From Bryobacterales bacterium (GTDB taxonomy: Bacteria > Acidobacteriota > Terriglobia > Bryobacterales > Bryobacteraceae): a stretch of 45,458 nucleotides of DNA. The notes under the pieces were generated by a model. It did not search any database, was not told the origin of the DNA, and was given only the letters and a program-made list of their open reading frames with translations. This document shows positions 16,499 to 24,734 of this stretch, one piece after another; the stretch's first letter is position 1; each line of letters begins with the position of its first letter. Position numbers and translations under genes: made by a program. The stretch covers positions 1,059-46,516 of the forward strand of contig PLDF01000499.1 in the NCBI GenBank assembly GCA_003135055.1, read 5' to 3'.

Positions 16499-17293
16499 TC
16501 ACGACTCTTGCGACTCATGGCTTAGCAGATCTGTAATCCGTTGCGCTACGGCGGAAACCTGCTCGCCACATACCCGATAGCGGTCCTTGGAGAAGCGCTG
16601 CAAAGGAACCGAAACGCCGATCGACCCGATGATCGCTCCGCCCACGGCGCGAATCGGCGCGGCTACACAGCGAATCCCCTCCTGGTATTCGCCGTCGTCG
16701 GTGGCGAAACCCTGCGTTCTTATCTGCGCGCAGACTTTGGTTAACTGGTCCAGGGTGCCGATCGTTTGCTTGGTATAGGTCTGGAGCTTCTCGGATCCGA
16801 AAATCGCTTTCAAGCCGGCAATGTCACAATCCGCGAGCAGCGCTTTGCCGTGCGCGGTGCAGTACAAAGGAATTAATTCGCCGGTTTGACCCGAGACCGC
16901 AATCATTTGATTGGTACCGGCGTGGTCGATAAAAAGAGCCTGCTTCCCTTCACGAATCGCCAGATGCGCGGTCTCCTCGGTCTCGATCGCCAACAATTTG
17001 AGTTGCTCGCGAGAGACGCGGATGAGCATGGTACCCCAGTCGTACTGATGCGAGAGACGCCATACGGAGGGTCCCAGGATGTACACTTTCCTGCCCGCGA
17101 GGTAAGCGAGAAAGCCGCGCCGGCGGAGGGTGTTGGCGAGGCGGAACACGCTGCTGCGATCGATCCCCAACAGATCCGTTAACTCTCCGAGAGTAACGGG
17201 ATCCGCCGAGCGGGCAACCGCTTCGAGGATCACCAAGCCCCGGTCCAGGCTTTGGATAGACGGCGTCTCTTGCCGGCTCAGTTTGTTTTTCAT
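16499..17293 (-). CDS. IclR-family transcriptional regulator
   Basis: A 264-residue IclR regulator. The N-terminal winged helix is PSIQSLDRGLVILEAVARSADPVTLGELTDLLGIDRSSVFRLANTLRRRGFL. The ligand-binding domain contains ETAHLAIREGKQALFIDHAG, LYCTAHGKALLA, QGFATDDGEYQEGIRCVAAPI and GAIIGSIGVSVP, all typical. Start at 17293 (MKNKLS) rather than the longer frame from 17404, because family similarity starts there. It is divergent from the DUF362-transketolase-cupin operon and upstream of the SMP-30 gene. IclR proteins bind small metabolites (often keto or aromatic acids) and usually control adjacent catabolic genes. It is the best candidate to bind the TTGCRTA-N-TRYGCAA sites. Confidence 0.92.
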   Translation of the reverse strand: MKNKLSRQETPSIQSLDRGLVILEAVARSADPVTLGELTDLLGIDRSSVFRLANTLRRRGFLAYLAGRKVYILGPSVWRLSHQYDWGTMLIRVSREQLKLLAIETEETAHLAIREGKQALFIDHAGTNQMIAVSGQTGELIPLYCTAHGKALLADCDIAGLKAIFGSEKLQTYTKQTIGTLDQLTKVCAQIRTQGFATDDGEYQEGIRCVAAPIRAVGGAIIGSIGVSVPLQRFSKDRYRVCGEQVSAVAQRITDLLSHESQES

Positions 17294-17314
17294 CGGAGGC
17301 TTCCGATTATTATA
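17292..17314 (-). promoter_or_regulatory. Leader of the IclR gene: -10 box and inverted repeat
   Basis: On the minus strand TATAAT (17309-17314) is followed at once by ATCGGA-4-TCCGAT (17307-17292), and the final AT of the repeat is the start of the ATG. It could be an autoregulatory operator or an RNA hairpin that includes the start codon. No good -35 was found. Confidence 0.45.
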
Positions 17315-17587
17315 ACGGGTTGAGCCGGATGGGCAGCTCTGGCGAGAGATGACGCGGCTTGAGTTTCGTTTCCGGTTGGCGCGGGCTGGGGCTGGCGCCG
17401 GCATCCCGCGTGGGGAAGGGCGGTTCGTCCGCCTGACGGCTCGTTTGAAATTCAGATCATTGTTTGAGCAGCCCAGTTTGAAGATGGGTGCTTATTAACC
17501 ATAAGTCAGGCACATACCCATTTTAACCATTTTGGGGATTTCGCGGTTCTGTTCGCGGAAATCGCCTGAGGCGCAGTGAAACATATC

Positions 17588-17634
17588 GCGTTCACAGGAG
17601 TGTGAACGCTGCACGCATGAGTGCGTGCGCCACG
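17588..17634 (+). repeat. Interspersed repeat, family 2 (partial copy)
   Basis: GCGTTCACA-ggag-TGTGAACGC hairpin followed by TGCACGCATGAGTGCGTGCG, itself partly palindromic. Fuller copies are at 37021-37103, 39609-39690 and 40660-40745. Confidence 0.75.
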
Positions 17635-17721
17635 TGTTTGGCCAGTCCCAGGCAATGGGTTGCGCGAAGGCCAGGCGGCATTACGGCGCTGTAGCCTCTG
17701 CACCCGTTTGAGCTAATCCAA

Positions 17722-17750
17722 TTGACTTCTTCCCGTGCGCCTGATAGTAT
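17722..17750 (+). promoter_or_regulatory. Promoter of the DUF362 operon
   Basis: TTGACT at 17722-17727, a 17-bp spacer, TAGTAT at 17745-17750. Same -35, same spacing and nearly same -10 as at 14733 and 24616. Confidence 0.72.
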
Positions 17751-17776
17751 GAATCCAAACAATGATACAATTTCGG

Positions 17777-17791
17777 TTGCATAGTACGCAA
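17777..17791. promoter_or_regulatory. Operator-like palindrome (site B)
   Basis: TTGCATAGTACGCAA, 26 bp after the -10 box. The left arm TTGCATA pairs with the reverse complement of TACGCAA except for one A/G position. It fits TTGCRTA-N-TRYGCAA completely. Confidence 0.65.
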
Positions 17792-17923
17792 CGCTTTGAG
17801 CACAGCCTGAGCAACAGCGGGGTTGACCTCCAGTGGTGAAAGAGGCGAACAAAGAGCGTGGCGCCGGTTTTGGGAAGCTCCGGTTGTAGAATTAACGGGG
17901 AAGAAAAAGAAATAGGACCAAAA

Positions 17924-19204
17924 ATGGGAAAAAAGACGAAAATCGCCATTGCTCATAGCGATGCGGATCTCGGCAAGCCCGGGGAGTACACCCGGCAGCA
18001 ATTGGACTTGGTTAAACAGATGATTCGCGAGATCGCCGACAACACGATGGGTGGAATGAACCATATCGTCACCCGCGGCGACAAGGTCCTGATCAAGATC
18101 AACACCGTAATCCCGATCGTGCCGAATGCGGGCTTCACCACCGATCCGCGAATGCTTGAGGCCTTGATCGAACTGGTGCAGGAACAAAACCCGTCCCGCA
18201 TCCAGATCGGCGAGCGTTGCGCGATGGGCGCCGACACGCGTACGGCGATGGATCTGTGCGGAGTCACGGAAGTGGCCGAGAGGACTGGCGTCGAACTGTG
18301 CCCGTTCGAGCACGTCCCGTTCGACATGTACAAGATCGACCGGCCGATCAGCTTTAACGAGTTTCCCGTTCCACGTCCGGTACGCGAAGCGGATTGCTAC
18401 ATCGGCCTGCCGAAAATGAAGGTCCATGTCCATACCACTTTCACGGGAGCGATGAAGCTCCAGTTCGGCAATCTGCCGGACTATGACTGGATGGTCCGAT
18501 GCCATCGCGACGACATCTATCAGAAGATCGTCAATCTGACGCGCGCCGCCAATCCCAAGTGGTTCGTGATGGATTCCCTATACGCGTGCCAGGGCAATGG
18601 CCCGTTCAGTCCGTATAGCGAGGATCTGATCAAGGACTTCAATACGATCTGCGGCGGTCCGGACCCGGTGGCGGTCGACACGATTTGCGAGGCGCTGATG
18701 GATTGGGACTATCCAGGCACCAACGTGCCCTCGACCGTACTCGGGGCGGCTGAAGGCCTGGGTACCAACAAGATGGACGAGATTGAGATCATCGGACCGC
18801 CCATCGCGCAGGTGAAGCGGCGGTTCAAGCGTCAAAACACGGTCCTTCAGGGACAATACCCCAACGTGAACCTGATCATGGGATCGACTTGCGAAGCCGG
18901 CTGCCGCGCGATCGTGCGCATCCAACTGGATCAACTGCACGCAGACGGAACGCTGGCGAAGCTGAAACGGCCGCTCTACGTCTTCACGGGTCTACAGTTC
19001 GAGGAGAGGATTACGGAGGTAGACGGCGACGTGATCATTGTCGGAGATTGCGCCAAAGGGATGAAAGACAAGTTTCCGGACGCGCAGTATTGGGGGAGCT
19101 GCACGGAATATCCGAATTGCACTCCGATCTGGGCGAATCGTCCGGATGTCGGAATTGCGCATTACGTACGGCAGTTGCAAAAGGTCAGGGAGGCCGCTAT
19201 TTGA
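17924..19204 (+). CDS. DUF362-domain protein
   Basis: A 426-residue DUF362 protein. The core includes DKVLIKINTVIPIVPNAGFTTDPRMLEALIELV, RIQIGERCAMGADTRTAMDLCG, ADCYIGLPKMKVHVHTTFTGAMKLQFG and GGPDPVAVDTICEALM. Unlike many relatives there is no 4Fe-4S ferredoxin domain; instead the C-terminal third has several Cys (STCEAGC, GDCAKG, GSCTEYPNC) that could bind a metal. Biochemical function of the family is not settled. Start at MGKKTK (17924) with TAGGAC upstream; 22 further codons are open but not family-like. It is the first gene of an operon with a transketolase (4-bp gap) and a cupin. Without a signal peptide it is cytoplasmic. Confidence 0.85.
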   Translation: MGKKTKIAIAHSDADLGKPGEYTRQQLDLVKQMIREIADNTMGGMNHIVTRGDKVLIKINTVIPIVPNAGFTTDPRMLEALIELVQEQNPSRIQIGERCAMGADTRTAMDLCGVTEVAERTGVELCPFEHVPFDMYKIDRPISFNEFPVPRPVREADCYIGLPKMKVHVHTTFTGAMKLQFGNLPDYDWMVRCHRDDIYQKIVNLTRAANPKWFVMDSLYACQGNGPFSPYSEDLIKDFNTICGGPDPVAVDTICEALMDWDYPGTNVPSTVLGAAEGLGTNKMDEIEIIGPPIAQVKRRFKRQNTVLQGQYPNVNLIMGSTCEAGCRAIVRIQLDQLHADGTLAKLKRPLYVFTGLQFEERITEVDGDVIIVGDCAKGMKDKFPDAQYWGSCTEYPNCTPIWANRPDVGIAHYVRQLQKVREAAI

Positions 19205-19208
19205 GCTC

Positions 19209-21383
19209 ATGGAGAACCAATCAGCCACCCTGCAGCGCGGAGCCGTACGCCGCGAGCTGATCGAAAATCCCGACTATCTTCTTCGTCAGGGCATTCTGAA
19301 ACTGCTGGCCGTCAAGGATTCCGATGTCCGTATTTTGACGTTGGAACAATGCCGCGATGCGGTCGACAAAGGCCTGCACTCGGGAGGAGCCTTCTCCGCC
19401 GTGATTCCGCTGGTCACGTTGTTTTACGGTGGGTTTATTACTCCCGATGTGGAAGACCCGACGCGGATCGGCGGGGACATGTTCGTGCTGAGCAAAGGAC
19501 ACGCCATCGCCGCCCTGGCGTCGATATACGCCGACCTTGGTTACTTCGAACGGAAGGTCCTGAAGAACTCGCGATCGTACGAGAGCATTTTGAACGGCCA
19601 CCCCGGGCCGATTCTGCCGGGCATTCATCTCGCCACCGGTCCGATGGGTCAAGGGTTCGCGGTGGCGCAAGGGTTCGCTATCGCCGGGCGGTTCGGCAAT
19701 CGGTTCGACTCTTACGCCATCCTGGGCGACGGCGAGTTGCAGGAAGGACCCATTTGGGAAGCCGTGATGTACTCCGGGTCGAAACATTTGGACAATCTCT
19801 GCATCCTGGTGGATCACAACCATGGCCAACTGGATATTTCGAGCCGCATGGTATTCCCGATGCCTCAGCTGGAAGGGGTGTTCGAATCGTTCGGGTGGCA
19901 GGTCCACAGCGTCGACGCGACGAAGTACGACGGCGTTTACGCGGCCCTGGAACAGTTCCGCTACGGCGCCCGCAACGGCAAACCGAGCGCGATTATTTGT
20001 CATACGACCAAGGGGCACGGCGCGTTCTCCGATTTCATGAACCGGCATAAGGTCACACTGGGGGACAGTCTGATCGAGCAGGAAATCGGGCTGCAATCCG
20101 GGTTGCGCGCGGCGCGAGTGGACGAGTTTGCGCGGTTCTACGATCGGCTGGAGGAAAACCCCGAGCATCGGCGCGTTCAGAGCGCGCTGCTCAAGCTGGC
20201 CCGGCAGATGCACCTCGACACGCAACGCGATTCGTCCGGCGCATGGCCGCTCCACGCGGTTATCGGACCGGTGCTGACGAGGCGTGTTCCACCGCGCGAC
20301 AAACGGATTCGTTACGATGCCGGCCTGCTGCCGCGCATCGAACTAAACAAGGAGTACAGCGCGAGCGATATCGTGACCGGCGCGATGAAGGTTTTCGCGC
20401 GCGATGCGGCGGTGGTTTCGGTGGATTCGGACCTGGCGACTACGAGCGGCCTTGAAGCCGGCGTGGGCGCGGTGGATCAGACTCGCGCCTTGAACGTCGG
20501 CGTGGCCGAGGCCAACATGATGGGAATCGGCGAGGCGTTCGCCGCCTTGGGCTACAACGCGTGGGTCAGCACTTTTTGTCCGTTCTTCGATTGGAAGGTG
20601 ATGCGCCGTATCGCGGTCGGCTACCAGGAGCGGTTGGAGGCCATCGAAGCGCCGGATGGCTGGCTCAGTGCGGGGCATGGCCTGGATCTGACGTTCCTGG
20701 CTACGGCCGCGAATTTCGAGACGCGCACGAACGGCGCCACCCACATGGGCAACGACGATATCACGATCTTCGACGGAATCGGACATCTGAAGATCATCGA
20801 TGTCTCATGCCCGCGGCAGATGCTCGCGATCATGGGGTGGATCATGGACGGCAATCGGGGGCTGGTCTACTTGCGAGTAATGCGCACAGCATCGGCGGTG
20901 CTGTATGGCGCGGATTATTCGTTCCAGTTCGGAAAAGGGCATATCCTGCGGCAGAGCGCGGAAGACTCCACCGTCATCGTGAGCAGCGGCCGCGGCGTCC
21001 ATGAAGCGCTCGCGGCGGAAGCGGAGTGCGCCAGGGAGGGCGTGAGGGTTGGCGTGGTCGACATGCCCTCCATCGACGACGAACTGCTGCTGGAGTTGTT
21101 CGATTCGGGTAAGGTGCTGGTGTTTGCGGAACAGAACAACGGATACATCTGGCAGAACTTTCTGAAGGTTCTGTACCGCCATCGCAAGAGAATCCGCGGA
21201 GGGGATCTGGAGCGGGTGGTCGCCGTAAACACGCTGGACGCCGAGGGCCGGCCCCGGTTCATCCACTCCGGAACCTACGAGGAACTTGTGGCTGCGTTCG
21301 GATTGTCGTCCGCGCAACTGGCCCGGACGGTGATCGACCGGGCAGTCCGCGGAGGCGCCGCTTCTTCACTCGCCGTAAACTAG
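19209..21383 (+). CDS. Transketolase-like enzyme, single chain
   Basis: A 724-residue thiamine-diphosphate enzyme carrying the full transketolase/DXS order in one chain. The ThDP domain has LSKGHA with His98, TGPMGQG, and GDGELQEG at 173-180 with the matching Asn204. The pyrimidine domain carries the catalytic Glu434 in NVGVAEANMMGIGEAFAALG and NGATHMGNDDI, equivalent to the GPTHQ region. The C-terminal domain starts near VIVSSGRGVHEAL. It moves or decarboxylates a two-carbon ketol unit; donor and acceptor are unknown. The substrate-side blocks differ from housekeeping TktA (for example FCPFFDWKVMRRIA), which suggests a specialised pathway. It starts four bases after the DUF362 stop; GGGAGG is 13 bases upstream, so coupling to DUF362 translation is likely. 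Confidence 0.88.
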   Translation: MENQSATLQRGAVRRELIENPDYLLRQGILKLLAVKDSDVRILTLEQCRDAVDKGLHSGGAFSAVIPLVTLFYGGFITPDVEDPTRIGGDMFVLSKGHAIAALASIYADLGYFERKVLKNSRSYESILNGHPGPILPGIHLATGPMGQGFAVAQGFAIAGRFGNRFDSYAILGDGELQEGPIWEAVMYSGSKHLDNLCILVDHNHGQLDISSRMVFPMPQLEGVFESFGWQVHSVDATKYDGVYAALEQFRYGARNGKPSAIICHTTKGHGAFSDFMNRHKVTLGDSLIEQEIGLQSGLRAARVDEFARFYDRLEENPEHRRVQSALLKLARQMHLDTQRDSSGAWPLHAVIGPVLTRRVPPRDKRIRYDAGLLPRIELNKEYSASDIVTGAMKVFARDAAVVSVDSDLATTSGLEAGVGAVDQTRALNVGVAEANMMGIGEAFAALGYNAWVSTFCPFFDWKVMRRIAVGYQERLEAIEAPDGWLSAGHGLDLTFLATAANFETRTNGATHMGNDDITIFDGIGHLKIIDVSCPRQMLAIMGWIMDGNRGLVYLRVMRTASAVLYGADYSFQFGKGHILRQSAEDSTVIVSSGRGVHEALAAEAECAREGVRVGVVDMPSIDDELLLELFDSGKVLVFAEQNNGYIWQNFLKVLYRHRKRIRGGDLERVVAVNTLDAEGRPRFIHSGTYEELVAAFGLSSAQLARTVIDRAVRGGAASSLAVN

Positions 21384-21410
21384 TTGCGGCCGAAATCCGA
21401 GGAGATTGAT

Positions 21411-21797
21411 ATGAGCGTACCTGTCTTGCATGAAGCGGAAGTGGAGGAGTTGGACCTGCCCGGGCGGCATCTCCGTTGGCTGGTGGGCGACGACCGTCTG
21501 AATGCCGCGCATTGTTCCACATGTGTGATTCGCGTGGCGCCCGGAGAGAAAGTCCGGCCGGCGCACAGCCATCCGCATGGCGAAGAGGTGATTTACATTA
21601 TCCGCGGATCGGGACGAGTGTTGGTAGCAGGTGAAGTCGCGGCTGTCCGGGAAGGATCCGCAGTCGTGTTTCCGCAGGGAGCGGTTCACATGCTCCACAA
21701 CACTGGCGCCGAGGAGATGAAGGTAGTGTGCTTCTTCGCCCCTGCCACGAACCTGGATAACTACAAGCTTTATGAAGGCGTCGATTTCCCCGACTGA
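21411..21797 (+). CDS. Cupin-domain protein
   Basis: A 128-residue single cupin. Motif 1 is RPAHSHPHGEEVIYIIRGSG with two or three His and a Glu for metal binding; motif 2 is FPQGAVHMLHNTG with the last His. Such small cupins are isomerases, epimerases, dioxygenases or sensors; the exact one is not clear. GAGGAG at 21399-21404 supports the ATG at 21411. Third gene of the operon after the transketolase (27-bp gap). A role in isomerising the sugar product or substrate of the transketolase is possible but unproven. Confidence 0.85.
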   Translation: MSVPVLHEAEVEELDLPGRHLRWLVGDDRLNAAHCSTCVIRVAPGEKVRPAHSHPHGEEVIYIIRGSGRVLVAGEVAAVREGSAVVFPQGAVHMLHNTGAEEMKVVCFFAPATNLDNYKLYEGVDFPD

Positions 21798-21820
21798 AGC
21801 GGCTCTCAGTTTCCCTTTTG
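21793..21820 (+). terminator. Weak terminator-like hairpin after the cupin gene
   Basis: ACTGA (21793-21797, overlapping the stop codon) and TCAGT (21806-21810) form a short stem followed by TTCCCTTTTG. The stem is only five pairs, so the call is weak. Confidence 0.3.
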
Positions 21821-21829
21821 TGGTCTGTT

Positions 21830-21863
21830 ATGTTTCGCTAAAGCGCGGCCGCATGACAGACGA
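21830..21863 (+). repeat. Interspersed repeat, family 4
   Basis: ATGTTTCGCTAAAGCGCGGC continuing to CATGACAGACGA. The same element ends the window at 45425-45458 with about 30 of 34 bases identical. Its last nine bases GACAGACGA form an inverted repeat with TCGTCTGTC at 21874-21882, so the element may be longer and end in inverted repeats. Confidence 0.65.
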
Positions 21864-21922
21864 CAAACTATGATCGTCTGTCCCACCTCAACCACCTCAC
21901 ATCCGAGCCCGCCCACAACTAA

Positions 21923-21970
21923 TGCAGGAATGGGCATGTCAACCTGCCCCACAAAACCTGCCGGCTACGG
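21923..21970 (+). repeat. Interspersed repeat, family 3
   Basis: GCAGG...CCTGCCCCACAAAACC then TGCCGGCTACGG; near-copy of 6852-6879. Confidence 0.6.
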
Positions 21971-22021
21971 GCCCGCGCACCGGTGCACCATTTCGGCCCG
22001 CAGCGGGTTCTTTTCGTAGTA

Positions 22022-22047
22022 CAATGCACGTTGCGTACTGTGCATTG
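22022..22047. promoter_or_regulatory. Operator-like site C before the DUF1080/FG-GAP gene
   Basis: Outer perfect arms CAATGCAC (22022-22029) and GTGCATTG (22040-22047). Inside them TTGCGTACTGTGCAT (22031-22045) fits TTGCRTA-N-TRYGCAW. The geometry differs from sites A, B and D because no TTGACT promoter precedes it; TACAAT at 22020-22025 may be the -10. Confidence 0.5.
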
Positions 22048-22117
22048 AAGATGCTGCGTCGCATCCGCCGCTTTGGGTAGCGCCGCAATCCTCGGTTGGC
22101 AAGAAAGGGAATGCCCA

Positions 22118-24094
22118 ATGTCTTTGAAACGCGTCTATTTGATTGCGGCAGCGTCGGCCGCATCGCTGCTCTTGTTGGCGCCGCTGTTCGGCGTCGGTCC
22201 TTCGTTTAAGCCGGACGCAACCGTCAAGGGTTCGAGCTTAACCGGGTGGCACGTACTCGGACAAGCCGCTTGGAAGGCGCAGGCGGGCGAGATCACGGGA
22301 ACGGTCAAACCGGGTGGCGAGGGCGGTTGGCTGGTGCTGGATCATTCCTACCAGGATGCCGGGTTCTACGCTTCTTTCCGCTGCGCGGAGGGTTGCAAGA
22401 CCGGCGTTCTATTGCGTGCCGAAAAGACTCCCCAGGGCATGAAGGGAATCTTCGTCTCTCTGACCGCGGGAGACGTGGGGCCGTACCGGGTCACGCTCGA
22501 TGCGGAGGGTAAGGAACTCACACGCGAGAAGCTAAGGGCTTTCGGTGGAATGACGCGAATCGCGACTCCGCTCGATCCGAATGCGCCAGGCCGCGGCGGC
22601 CGCGGCGGCGGCGGAAGAGGCCGTGGAGCCGCGGCGGCAGGCCCGACTCTCCCCTTCACGCGCCCCTCAACCGAGTTTCGCACGGACGACTGGAATCAAG
22701 TCGAGATCTCGATCGACGCTAACATGGTCCATACGATCCTCAACAACGGGGGCGCAAGCAGCGGCGTCGCGGAGGATGCGGATGGTAAGTACGGGCCGAT
22801 GGCTTTGTACGCGGGCGGCGCCGGAGAAGTGAAGTTCAAGGATGTTTCCTACAAGGATCTGGGAGTGAGGGAAACTCCCCGGGAGCAAGTCTCCCCCAAC
22901 TTCCGGATGCAGCGTTTGAGCCCCTTTTACTATGCCTGGGGCGCCGCGGCAGCCGACTTCAATCACGACGGCATCCTGGATGTGGTCGCCGGTCCCTACA
23001 TCTATTACGGGCCCGACTACACGAAGAAAAGAGAGATCTATCCCGCGGTAGTTCGTAATCCCGGGACGGAATTCTCGACGGACTGCTGGATGACTTATGC
23101 CGCCGACTTCACGGGCGATGGCTGGCCGGATGTCATTACCTCCAGTTTTTCAAACGACGGGGGACCGGGCGGGGATGTTGGCGTCTGGCTGTATGTCAAT
23201 CCTAAAGGCGAGTCGCGCCGTTGGGATAAGTACCTGGTTGTGCCGGCTGTCCAGAGTGAAATTGCCGTCCTGAGAGATGTGGATAGCGATGGCAAACCCG
23301 CGTTAGTGTATATGGCTGAAGGGTTCGTCCGTTATGCGAAGCCCGATCCCGCCAACCCGACTGGTCCGTGGACGGTTCATACGATTTCCGAGAAAGGCTT
23401 CGGCACAGCCCATGGCATCGGAGTGGGCGATATCAACGGCGACGGGCGGATGGATATCGTCAACGCCTACGGGTGGTGGGAGCATCCTCCAGCCGGCGCC
23501 AATCAAGAGCCGTGGACGTATCATTCGCAGGCGTTCTCCCGCTTCGGCCGCGGCGCCCCCGGTGGCAGCGTAATGGCCGTCTATGACGTGAATGGCGACG
23601 GGTTGAACGATGTGGTGACCGTGCTCAACGCGCATGGCTATGGACTGGCGTGGTTCGAGCAGAAACGCGATGCCGCCGGCAAGATATCGTTCGTGGAGCA
23701 CATGATCATGGACGACTCTTCGACTAAGAATGCCGGCGGAGTGACCTTCAGCGAACCGCACGGCTCGACCTTTGCCGACGTCGATGGCGACGGGATACCC
23801 GATTTCATCGTGGGCAAGCGCTATTGGGCTCACAAGGATAGTTACTTAGATCCCGATCCTTACGGAGCCGCTGTTCTCTATGTGTACAAGACCGTTCGCA
23901 ATCCGAAAGCGCCTGGGGGAGCGGAGTTTGTACCGGAGCTGATCGACAATTGGTCCGGCGCCGGGTCCGACGTGCTCGCGGTAGATCTGAACAAAGATGG
24001 CGCCATGGACATCGTCACCTCGACCAAGCTCGGGACGTTCATTTTCTGGGGCAAGCCGCGCGCGAAGGCGGCCGGTGCGCCGCCGCGGAAATAG
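22118..24094 (+). CDS. Secreted DUF1080 and FG-GAP/VCBS-repeat protein
   Basis: A 658-residue exported protein (signal about residues 1-27). The N-terminal half is a DUF1080-type (3-keto-disaccharide hydrolase-like, concanavalin fold) domain: LTGWHVLGQAAWKAQAGEI, then GGWLVLDHSYQDAGFYASFRC, then DWNQVEISIDANMVHTILNNGG. A Gly/Arg-rich linker follows near residue 165. The second half has at least six FG-GAP/VCBS repeats with the calcium motif D-x-(D/N)-x-DG (ADFNHDGILDVV, ADFTGDGWPDVI, GDINGDGRMDIV, YDVNGDGLNDVV, ADVDGDGIPDFI, VDLNKDGAMDIV), forming a propeller. Expected to bind carbohydrate outside the cell; the hydrolase activity of DUF1080 is known only for some members. ATG 22118 has AAGAAAGGGA upstream. 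Confidence 0.88.
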   Translation: MSLKRVYLIAAASAASLLLLAPLFGVGPSFKPDATVKGSSLTGWHVLGQAAWKAQAGEITGTVKPGGEGGWLVLDHSYQDAGFYASFRCAEGCKTGVLLRAEKTPQGMKGIFVSLTAGDVGPYRVTLDAEGKELTREKLRAFGGMTRIATPLDPNAPGRGGRGGGGRGRGAAAAGPTLPFTRPSTEFRTDDWNQVEISIDANMVHTILNNGGASSGVAEDADGKYGPMALYAGGAGEVKFKDVSYKDLGVRETPREQVSPNFRMQRLSPFYYAWGAAAADFNHDGILDVVAGPYIYYGPDYTKKREIYPAVVRNPGTEFSTDCWMTYAADFTGDGWPDVITSSFSNDGGPGGDVGVWLYVNPKGESRRWDKYLVVPAVQSEIAVLRDVDSDGKPALVYMAEGFVRYAKPDPANPTGPWTVHTISEKGFGTAHGIGVGDINGDGRMDIVNAYGWWEHPPAGANQEPWTYHSQAFSRFGRGAPGGSVMAVYDVNGDGLNDVVTVLNAHGYGLAWFEQKRDAAGKISFVEHMIMDDSSTKNAGGVTFSEPHGSTFADVDGDGIPDFIVGKRYWAHKDSYLDPDPYGAAVLYVYKTVRNPKAPGGAEFVPELIDNWSGAGSDVLAVDLNKDGAMDIVTSTKLGTFIFWGKPRAKAAGAPPRK

Positions 24095-24267
24095 CAGCGG
24101 CGCAGACTCACAATGTTTAGATAAGCGCTTAGCCGGCTGACTGGCGCGCCGCAGCATTATCGACTTGGGCTGCGGCCGGCAACAGCGCTGCGGAAGCAGA
24201 CGGTTCGGCGCTCGTCCAATGGCCGCGGGGGTCCGGGCGGCCAGACCGTGAGTTGCGGCGATACCGC

Positions 24268-24315
24268 AAAACCGCTTGCCGACGCGCGCGGCTCCGATTC
24301 GGAGCCACGACTGTA
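24268..24315 (-). repeat. REP-like repeat, family 1
   Basis: AAACCGCTTGCCGACGCGCG then GGCTCCGATTCGGAGCCACGA; inverted relative to the copies at 4054 and 43969. Confidence 0.65.
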
Positions 24316-24337
24316 CGCAGCAGTGAAACAATCCGTT

Positions 24338-24360
24338 GGCAGGCGAAAGCGCCTGCCCCA
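24338..24360. repeat. Hairpin repeat, family 3
   Basis: GGCAGGCG-aaag-CGCCTGCC perfect stem followed by CCA. It lies 23 bases after a family 1 repeat. Confidence 0.6.
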
Positions 24361-24615
24361 CAAAAACGCAAACCTATGCGCGTCAATGTGGGACACTTTC
24401 GTCTGTCAGCCAGGCGATCTCAGCGATTCTTTCACAGCTTCTAAACACAAGCATGGCGCCAATTGCCGGCCCGAATCCTTGGCACACAGACGCCGGCAAA
24501 ACGCTCAACCCCAGTTACTCGGCAGGCTCGATTTCCGTAATCGACTTTTGGCTTTCTTCAACCTCAACAGCAAGGAAACATTTCGATTTTGCCTTGATTC
24601 TCCCAAAGATTCTTA

Positions 24616-24644
24616 TTGACTTTCCGCTGAGAGCCTGATAGCAT
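24616..24644 (+). promoter_or_regulatory. Promoter upstream of the TonB receptor region
   Basis: TTGACT at 24616-24621, a 17-bp spacer, TAGCAT at 24639-24644; identical hexamers and spacing to 14733-14761. The intact receptor starts about 525 bases downstream. Confidence 0.7.
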
Positions 24645-24667
24645 CCTCGTAAATAACGCAAGGCTCG

Positions 24668-24682
24668 TTGCGTATTGTGCAA
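24668..24682. promoter_or_regulatory. Operator-like palindrome (site D)
   Basis: TTGCGTATTGTGCAA, 23 bp after the -10 box, fits TTGCRTA-N-TRYGCAA fully and has the same position relative to its promoter as sites A and B. Confidence 0.65.
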
Positions 24683-24734
24683 GCATTAGCGGCCGGTTGC
24701 GCTGCATAAAGATGCTCTCGTCAGGGCCAGGGTC

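Larger units (their letters stand above)
17294..17923. other. Divergent regulatory region between IclR and DUF362
   Basis: This 630-bp region contains the IclR leader, a family 2 repeat (17588-17634), the promoter at 17722-17750 and operator-like site B at 17777-17791. No coding sequence was recognised. The untranslated leader of the DUF362 operon would be about 165 bases. Confidence 0.6.
21798..22117. other. Intergenic region with repeats and site C
   Basis: This 320-bp region holds a family 4 repeat (21830-21863), a family 3 repeat (21923-21970) and operator-like site C at 22022-22047. No gene was recognised. Confidence 0.6.
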
